From NCBI GenBank assembly GCA_028752905.1, contig JAQNBH010000013.1:13822316-13886315 (forward strand): DNA of 64,000 nucleotides. The letters are read 5' to 3'. The stretch's first letter is position 1, and each line of letters opens with the position of its first letter. The translations under genes and the position numbers were made by a program. The stretch comes from Cladorhizidae sp. MBARI D1340-BT2 (Eukaryota; Porifera; Demospongiae; Poecilosclerida; Cladorhizidae). This document shows positions 59,518 through 64,000 of this stretch, piece by piece. Below the pieces are notes generated by a model. The model made no database searches and was not told the origin of the DNA. It saw only the letters and a program-made list of their open reading frames with translations.

Positions 59518-62403
59518 TCAAGACTCTGCTGCATGAGTGAATCTCGACCCCACCAAGGTAACGCGCCAGCCGTCCCGGCAACAGAAAGGATTGCGGGACG
59601 GGCACTGGCAGTGTTTCTGTGTGAGCCAGAAGCCAATCCCGTCCTTGCTCCAGTCTGTCGCCAGGCAGGTGGGGCGCCCCTTGTCGAAGATCTCTACTCC
59701 CGCTCGGATGCTCTCGCATATGTGTTGTTTGGATGCAGCGAGGGCTTCGGTCAGCTGATCTGACCATTGGAAGGGGGTGGAGGGCTTCAGGAGATCCCTG
59801 AAGGGGAGCATGGTTGCCGTCATGGCGAAGGTGTAGGAAATTTGGTTTACGAGGCCAAACCATGCTCTGATGTCAGTGATGTTTGTTGGGGTGGGGAATT
59901 CCTTGATGGCCGCCGTGAATTTGTCAGCGGGGCGGACCTCTGTGGGGGTGACTGTGAACCCCGCGAACTCCACTTCGTCTTCTGCAAAGCGGAACTTCGT
60001 TGGGTTCAGGGTGATGCCGTTCGTGGCACAAATGTGCAGCCACCGCACCGCCTGATAGAAGGATCCCTCTATGTCATCCGCCCATAGCAGGGCATCATCG
60101 ATGCACTTGGTCTTGTTGGTTACATTGGTAATGAGGGCGTCGTACCGTGCCGTGTAGGCGTCTCCCGAGGCGATGTAGCCTTGTGGGGCCGTCAGGTAGC
60201 GGTACCTCCCCCAGGGTGTGATAAACGTGGTGTAATGTTTGTCTCCCTCAGCTAGGGCCACGGAGTGGTAGCCGTTCCACGCGTCGAAGATTGTTTTCTT
60301 CATCATTCGTGGGATGGCCCTGGCCTGGTGGAAGGGTGAAGGGCAGTGGTGGGTCTCCCGGGTGGCGTGCTGGTTGAGGGGTTGGAAGTTTATGGTCCTC
60401 CTGAGCGCCCCGTTCTTCTTGGTGCAGATCACCATTCGGTGGCACCAAGTGACGGGCGTGCTCAGGGGGACCTTTTCCAGCACGCCGAGCCGGACATCCC
60501 TGTCCAGCCCTGCCTTCACCTCCTCCTGCCAGTGAATAGGTATGGTGATGGGGGTGTGGCACGGTTTGGGGACAGCGTTGGGGTCGATCTTCAGCGAGAG
60601 AGGGGGGCCGGACATCATAGGCAGAGGCTGGTGTTCGCACGTGTTGAATGCGCTGGATGCGTAGAGGTTGAGGAGATACTTCTCCAGCTTCTGTCTGTTT
60701 CGCTCTGTGGCTGGGAATGGCAGTGTCGTGGGCCTATCTGGTGGTGGGGATCTGGTGGGGCAGGAGCATGGGCGAGCCGCAGGTTGTGTCTGAGGTGCTG
60801 GTGGTTTGGCCTGCCGAGTTAGTGGTGGGCTTGTCCCGGTGGTTCCGGTGTCCCTAATCAGTTCCAGTGGTTGGCTGGTGATCTTGCCGTTCGGGGCTGG
60901 TGAACGCAGCGGGAATCCCAGATTAATTAGTCCCAGGTCGTTGCATGCTGACATGCTGAGGTAAAGCTTGGTGGCTACGGGACTAAAGTACACCATTTGC
61001 CTCGTTTCCTTGTCTGTGTCTCTGGCTCTGATCCTGGTGAGTGCGGCTCCCATGATGGGCATGGGGTTGCCACTGGCAGAGTTCATGGTGAGGGAGCTTG
61101 GGATGAGGTCTTGTACACTGAGGTTGAGGCCACGCATGAGGGTGGGGCCTGCCAAGCAACTCTGGCAGCCGGTGTCGGCGAGGGCACTTGTGGTGAGGTT
61201 TCGCCGCTCTCTCCTGAGGGTTTGCCCGTGGGTCTGGAAGTCTGCTCGATGGGTGGAGACGATGACGTTGAGGGTTGGTTGGGGTGGTGAGCGACGCTGT
61301 GCCCAGGTTTGGGATGCCTGTTCCCAGGTTTGGTGTGGCAGGGTGCCTTCCGTCATGTCGCTGACCATTTCCTGGATGGCACTCTCTTGCTCTGCTGTCT
61401 GCCAACACATCTGTGATGTGTGGTTGGGGCGGCCGCAGGATTGGCAAGTTTTGCCAAATGCAGGGCATTGGGTCCTCCTGATGGCCGTCCTTGCTCTGGT
61501 GCCATGGCCTTGGCGGCCGCAGAAGCAGCATGCTGTCTTGCTGTTCGGATGTGGGGTGGGCGTGGTTGTGGGCCATATGGGCGTGGCTGACCGGTTGGGT
61601 TTGGGGTGCATGGCTTTGGGTGGTGGGTGCTGCCGCTGGAGCTTATACCCACTATGCAGTGCATCCCCCTGGTCTGCCTCATCATTGATGGCACTGTTGC
61701 TAGCTTGGGGTGGGGTAGTCATTGTTGTAAATGATTGCTTGCCTATGACCCTCACCATTATAAACTGTACCAGCTCCTCGACTGTCTGGTCTTTGTCTGG
61801 CTCCCTCAACAGGTCTGCCTGGATGTCGGGGTCGGCGAGGCCGACGCACAGTTGTTCCGCCACTCTGTCCTCGCTCTGGCTGTTGACTATCGCACAGCCC
61901 GTGCATTTTCGGTCGAATCGACACACCTCGGCCTGGCCTCGCAGGCGGGCCACGAACGACCTGACGTTTTCGCCACTGTCTTGAGTCATCCTAGAGAGCG
62001 TCACTCTGGCTGCCCTCTTGTTCTCCTCCTGCACTGCCATAGCTCTGATGGCTGCCAGGAGGTCTGGCTCTGTGTATTCCCTGAGGGGCGTGGGGCCGGT
62101 GGCGTTCATGGTGACGTCCCGGCGGAGCTTGGGGTCTAGGCATGCCAGCAGCTGGATGGTGATATGTGGGGCAGCCAGGCTGGCTGCCTGCGAGTACTCT
62201 TTCCACCGGTTCAGGAAGTACTGCCACCCCTTCGAGGTTTCTCCGCCTGATAGCTCTGGTCTGGGGATTTGGGTGGGCTTGAAGGAGGCTGCCTGACTGT
62301 GGTCCATCGAGATGTGGCCTGTCATGAGGGCTACTGCCATTCCTGGTTCTGTCCCCTCCGCTATGGTGAAGGGGCAGCCAACTTTGGGGCAGTTCGCTGC
62401 CAT
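59518..62403 (-). CDS. Gypsy Gag-Pol (gag, protease, reverse transcriptase), 961 aa open
   Basis: Long - strand frame from ATG at 62403 to a TGA at 59518-59520. Residues 1-290 are gag-like; two Cys-rich knuckles lie at about 292-333 (CCFCGRQGHG and CQSCGRPNHTSQMC); the aspartic protease active site is DTG at 410-412; reverse transcriptase spans about 620-830 with LTAPQGY and CIDDALLW, where Cys replaces the usual Tyr of Y-x-D-D; RNase H begins at about 915 with TDWS. Gag and Pol are in one frame with no -1 shift, less common in this group. The stop falls in an otherwise conserved RNase H block, so it looks like a recent nonsense change. Confidence 0.9.
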   Translation of the reverse strand: MAANCPKVGCPFTIAEGTEPGMAVALMTGHISMDHSQAASFKPTQIPRPELSGGETSKGWQYFLNRWKEYSQAASLAAPHITIQLLACLDPKLRRDVTMNATGPTPLREYTEPDLLAAIRAMAVQEENKRAARVTLSRMTQDSGENVRSFVARLRGQAEVCRFDRKCTGCAIVNSQSEDRVAEQLCVGLADPDIQADLLREPDKDQTVEELVQFIMVRVIGKQSFTTMTTPPQASNSAINDEADQGDALHSGYKLQRQHPPPKAMHPKPNRSATPIWPTTTPTPHPNSKTACCFCGRQGHGTRARTAIRRTQCPAFGKTCQSCGRPNHTSQMCWQTAEQESAIQEMVSDMTEGTLPHQTWEQASQTWAQRRSPPQPTLNVIVSTHRADFQTHGQTLRRERRNLTTSALADTGCQSCLAGPTLMRGLNLSVQDLIPSSLTMNSASGNPMPIMGAALTRIRARDTDKETRQMVYFSPVATKLYLSMSACNDLGLINLGFPLRSPAPNGKITSQPLELIRDTGTTGTSPPLTRQAKPPAPQTQPAARPCSCPTRSPPPDRPTTLPFPATERNRQKLEKYLLNLYASSAFNTCEHQPLPMMSGPPLSLKIDPNAVPKPCHTPITIPIHWQEEVKAGLDRDVRLGVLEKVPLSTPVTWCHRMVICTKKNGALRRTINFQPLNQHATRETHHCPSPFHQARAIPRMMKKTIFDAWNGYHSVALAEGDKHYTTFITPWGRYRYLTAPQGYIASGDAYTARYDALITNVTNKTKCIDDALLWADDIEGSFYQAVRWLHICATNGITLNPTKFRFAEDEVEFAGFTVTPTEVRPADKFTAAIKEFPTPTNITDIRAWFGLVNQISYTFAMTATMLPFRDLLKPSTPFQWSDQLTEALAASKQHICESIRAGVEIFDKGRPTCLATDWSKDGIGFWLTQKHCQCPSRNPFCCRDGWRVTLVGSRFTHAAES

Positions 62404-62526
62404 AAGGTGGGCGGGCGTTAATTGGAGAAGTGAAAATCGGTCTCCAAAGCGTCCTAACCTCTAGTCAGCACTCCTGCTGGTGAGGCACACTGTCTAGCTG
62501 GATATACTAGAGAGTTAGAGCACGCA

Positions 62527-62753
62527 TAGTTAAATGCAATGCACCTTCTCATTCATGGATCAAACTGGATAATAAATCGATATGATGTTCATAGATGCGT
62601 GTTCTAACTAAAGTGTATGACAAGGGGCATGCGCATGGTAAGGGGTCGCTAACATGGTAAGGGATCGCTAACATGGTAAGGGATCGCTATAACAGGGAGG
62701 TACATGATACAAGGTGTGTGCATGGAATGAATAGTTTAGATGATTATTGTCTA
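62527..62753 (-). repeat. 5' LTR (227 bp)
   Basis: Same sequence as 57348-57555 plus one additional 19-bp unit (GCTAACATGGTAAGGGATC doubled). It bears the element's promoter in principle; no clear TATA box was recognised. Confidence 0.85.
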
Positions 62754-63150
62754 ATAATGATGATAATGATGATAATAATGATGATAATGATGATAATGAT
62801 GATAATAAATGATAATAATGATAACAACAACAATTATAACAAAAACAATGATGATAACAAAAACAATTTTGATAACGATGATAATGACAACAATGTTGAC
62901 AACAATAATAACAACAACACTAAAACAAAAATAATAATAAGAACAGCAACAATAATAAAACAACAATAACAACAACAATAAAAATAATAATAACAACAAC
63001 AACAACAGAAGAAGAAAAAACAATAACAATACTAACACTAATAATAACACTAATGAATATACTAGTATTATTACTACTACTACTGATAATAATAATAATA
63101 ACAACAACAATAACAAAAACAACAGAACAGAAATAATATAAAAAATAAAA
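62754..63150. repeat. Compound microsatellite (ATG, AAC, AAT, ACT)
   Basis: Long imperfect trinucleotide and hexanucleotide array on the right flank of the gypsy element. The first five bases are the right target-site duplication. Confidence 0.9.
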
Positions 63151-63439
63151 TAAAATGTAGGAAAGTAGTGTAGGTGCTCCAGTTAGTAAGTTCTCAGCTG
63201 ATACCTACTTACGAGTGATAATAATAGTTCTGATTTGGGCAGTTGTTATGAACAATCCTCTTCTACCACACGGAAAGCCTTGTGCGGTGCCTCTGACTAA
63301 AGCTGGAGTTTTGCATGTCCATGGTCCAGTTGATGATCGCTGCCGTAGATCCCTCTCCTTCAATTCCATCTACACCTTCTCCAACAACACATCAAAGCAG
63401 CGAGTCCCTTAATAGTGAGCAAGCACCCCGTTTAAGGCT

Positions 63440-64000
63440 TAGCCACCATGGATGAAGATTGTAAAGAGGATACCACATGCATCTCGCCCCCAAGCCGCCT
63501 TGAAGTTAACTGCCATCATTAATGACATTGGGTTGGATATGGATAATCTTCATAGGTTGTTTAATTTTTCCACTTGTTGTTTGAGAGTTCCTAGTTGCGG
63601 TGGGCCCAAAAGAAGCCTTGCTTCACAACCTTCATTCAGGATGAACTTACCGAACTCAGACTCATGTCCAGGGAATAAGAAAGCCCATTTTAACAAGGAC
63701 CCTTGGATCTGCTTTCAAGATTGTTTCATCCAATTTGGAGGAAGGTGATTTCAATCCATCTTGCTAGCTCTGAGGGTTCTCTTGCAAGTTTTCATGAGAA
63801 CATACTCAACAGGCTCAAAAATATCCCTCACCTGACCAGAATACATCTCTGGCCCCTCCACCAGTCTTTGATAAAAGTGTCTGTGTTAAAGTCTCAGAGA
63901 AATTGATCGTAAAGGTTATTCGATTATTCTGCTAGGTGTCCTGATGGCCTACAGCCGCAGCATCTAAAGGACTTGATCATAGATGCATCTCAAAGTGATA
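63440..64000 (+). mobile_element. Retroelement fragment, start of reverse transcriptase (window edge)
   Basis: Frames give RIPHASRPQAALKLTAIIND, then FNFSTCCLRVPSCGGPKRSL and, near the window end, DGLQPQHLKDLI. The last resembles the GPDGLRPQHLKDL block that opens the reverse transcriptase of a common invertebrate retroelement group; the earlier segments match the region that precedes it. Frame changes near 63680-63940 suggest decay. The rest lies beyond the window. Confidence 0.55.

Larger units (their letters stand above)
57348..62753 (-). mobile_element. Ty3/gypsy LTR retrotransposon, nearly complete
   Basis: 5.4-kb element with direct LTRs (57348-57555 and 62527-62753), a 5-bp target duplication ATAAT, and a gag-pol gene on the - strand in the order gag, protease, reverse transcriptase, RNase H, integrase, which is the Ty3/gypsy order. 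Its GC content is far above its surroundings. A purine-rich GGGTGGAGA lies beside the 3' LTR (57556-57564, - strand), fitting a polypurine tract. No standard TGG-type primer-binding site is evident next to the 5' LTR. About five LTR substitutions suggest a fairly young insertion, now disabled by one stop and at least one frameshift. Confidence 0.9.

Noticed and set aside
60968..61984. 338-codon + strand open frame, plus many others between 57475 and 62296
   Set aside because: Opposite-strand shadows of the GC-rich gypsy gag-pol gene; no sensible domain.

Overview
The window is AT-rich metazoan DNA with spliceosomal introns and heavy transposable-element content. Its mix of piggyBac, Merlin, Penelope-like, Ty3/gypsy and LINE relics, the many TAGC-rich stretches and the gene content suggest a sponge or another early-branching animal. 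That assignment is inference and was not checked. I see no rRNA, tRNA, CRISPR or bacterial-type operon.

The only convincing host genes are two tandem paralogues on the + strand. Gene 1 has exons at 4322-4373, 8243-8583, 8641-8788, 21154-21355 and 28943-29282, giving 360 aa. Gene 2 has exons at 40901-40964, 44314-44654, 45704-45854, 48997-49219 and 50807-52058, giving 676 aa. Both spliced frames are open throughout and share the same intron phases (1, 0, 1, 2). Each encodes a signal peptide, one discoidin (F5/8 type C) domain split over two exons, a Thr/Glu/Ser-rich stalk, one transmembrane helix, an Arg/Lys stop-transfer and a cytoplasmic tail on its own last exon. The first four exons are clearly homologous, but the tails are unrelated. 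Gene 1's tail carries a duplicated 57-codon unit with EYHH(L) and YES tyrosine sites. Gene 2's tail is about eight degenerate 46-residue repeats, nearly all ending in Y-N-x-P. There is no kinase domain. They look like kinase-less discoidin receptors acting as phosphotyrosine docking scaffolds, and this is the most interesting system in the window.

Other regions, in order. About 735-2990 is a reverse-strand LINE relic upstream of gene 1. Gene 1's introns hold a piggyBac element (14393-16449), a piggyBac-type non-autonomous element abutting it at a shared TTAA (16446-17400), a 20-bp minisatellite (17504-18415), another piggyBac relic (20185-20665), a Penelope-like element with GIY-YIG endonuclease remains (24459-26345) and a second non-autonomous copy (27356-28296). 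Between the genes lie two LINE pieces, a third non-autonomous piggyBac copy inserted beside an older relative, and a piggyBac relic interrupted by a Merlin element (35309-37260). Gene 2's introns carry Penelope ends, a Ty3/gypsy reverse-transcriptase scrap and a decayed gene with a nuclease-like core and a cysteine-rich CXC end.

Downstream of gene 2 are a palindromic 3' flank, a 121-bp tandem duplication, two weak candidate exons on the other strand and a Penelope scrap. Then comes a nearly complete Ty3/gypsy retrotransposon on the - strand (57348-62753) with both LTRs and a 5-bp target duplication, sitting in a microsatellite. The window ends inside the start of another retroelement reverse transcriptase.
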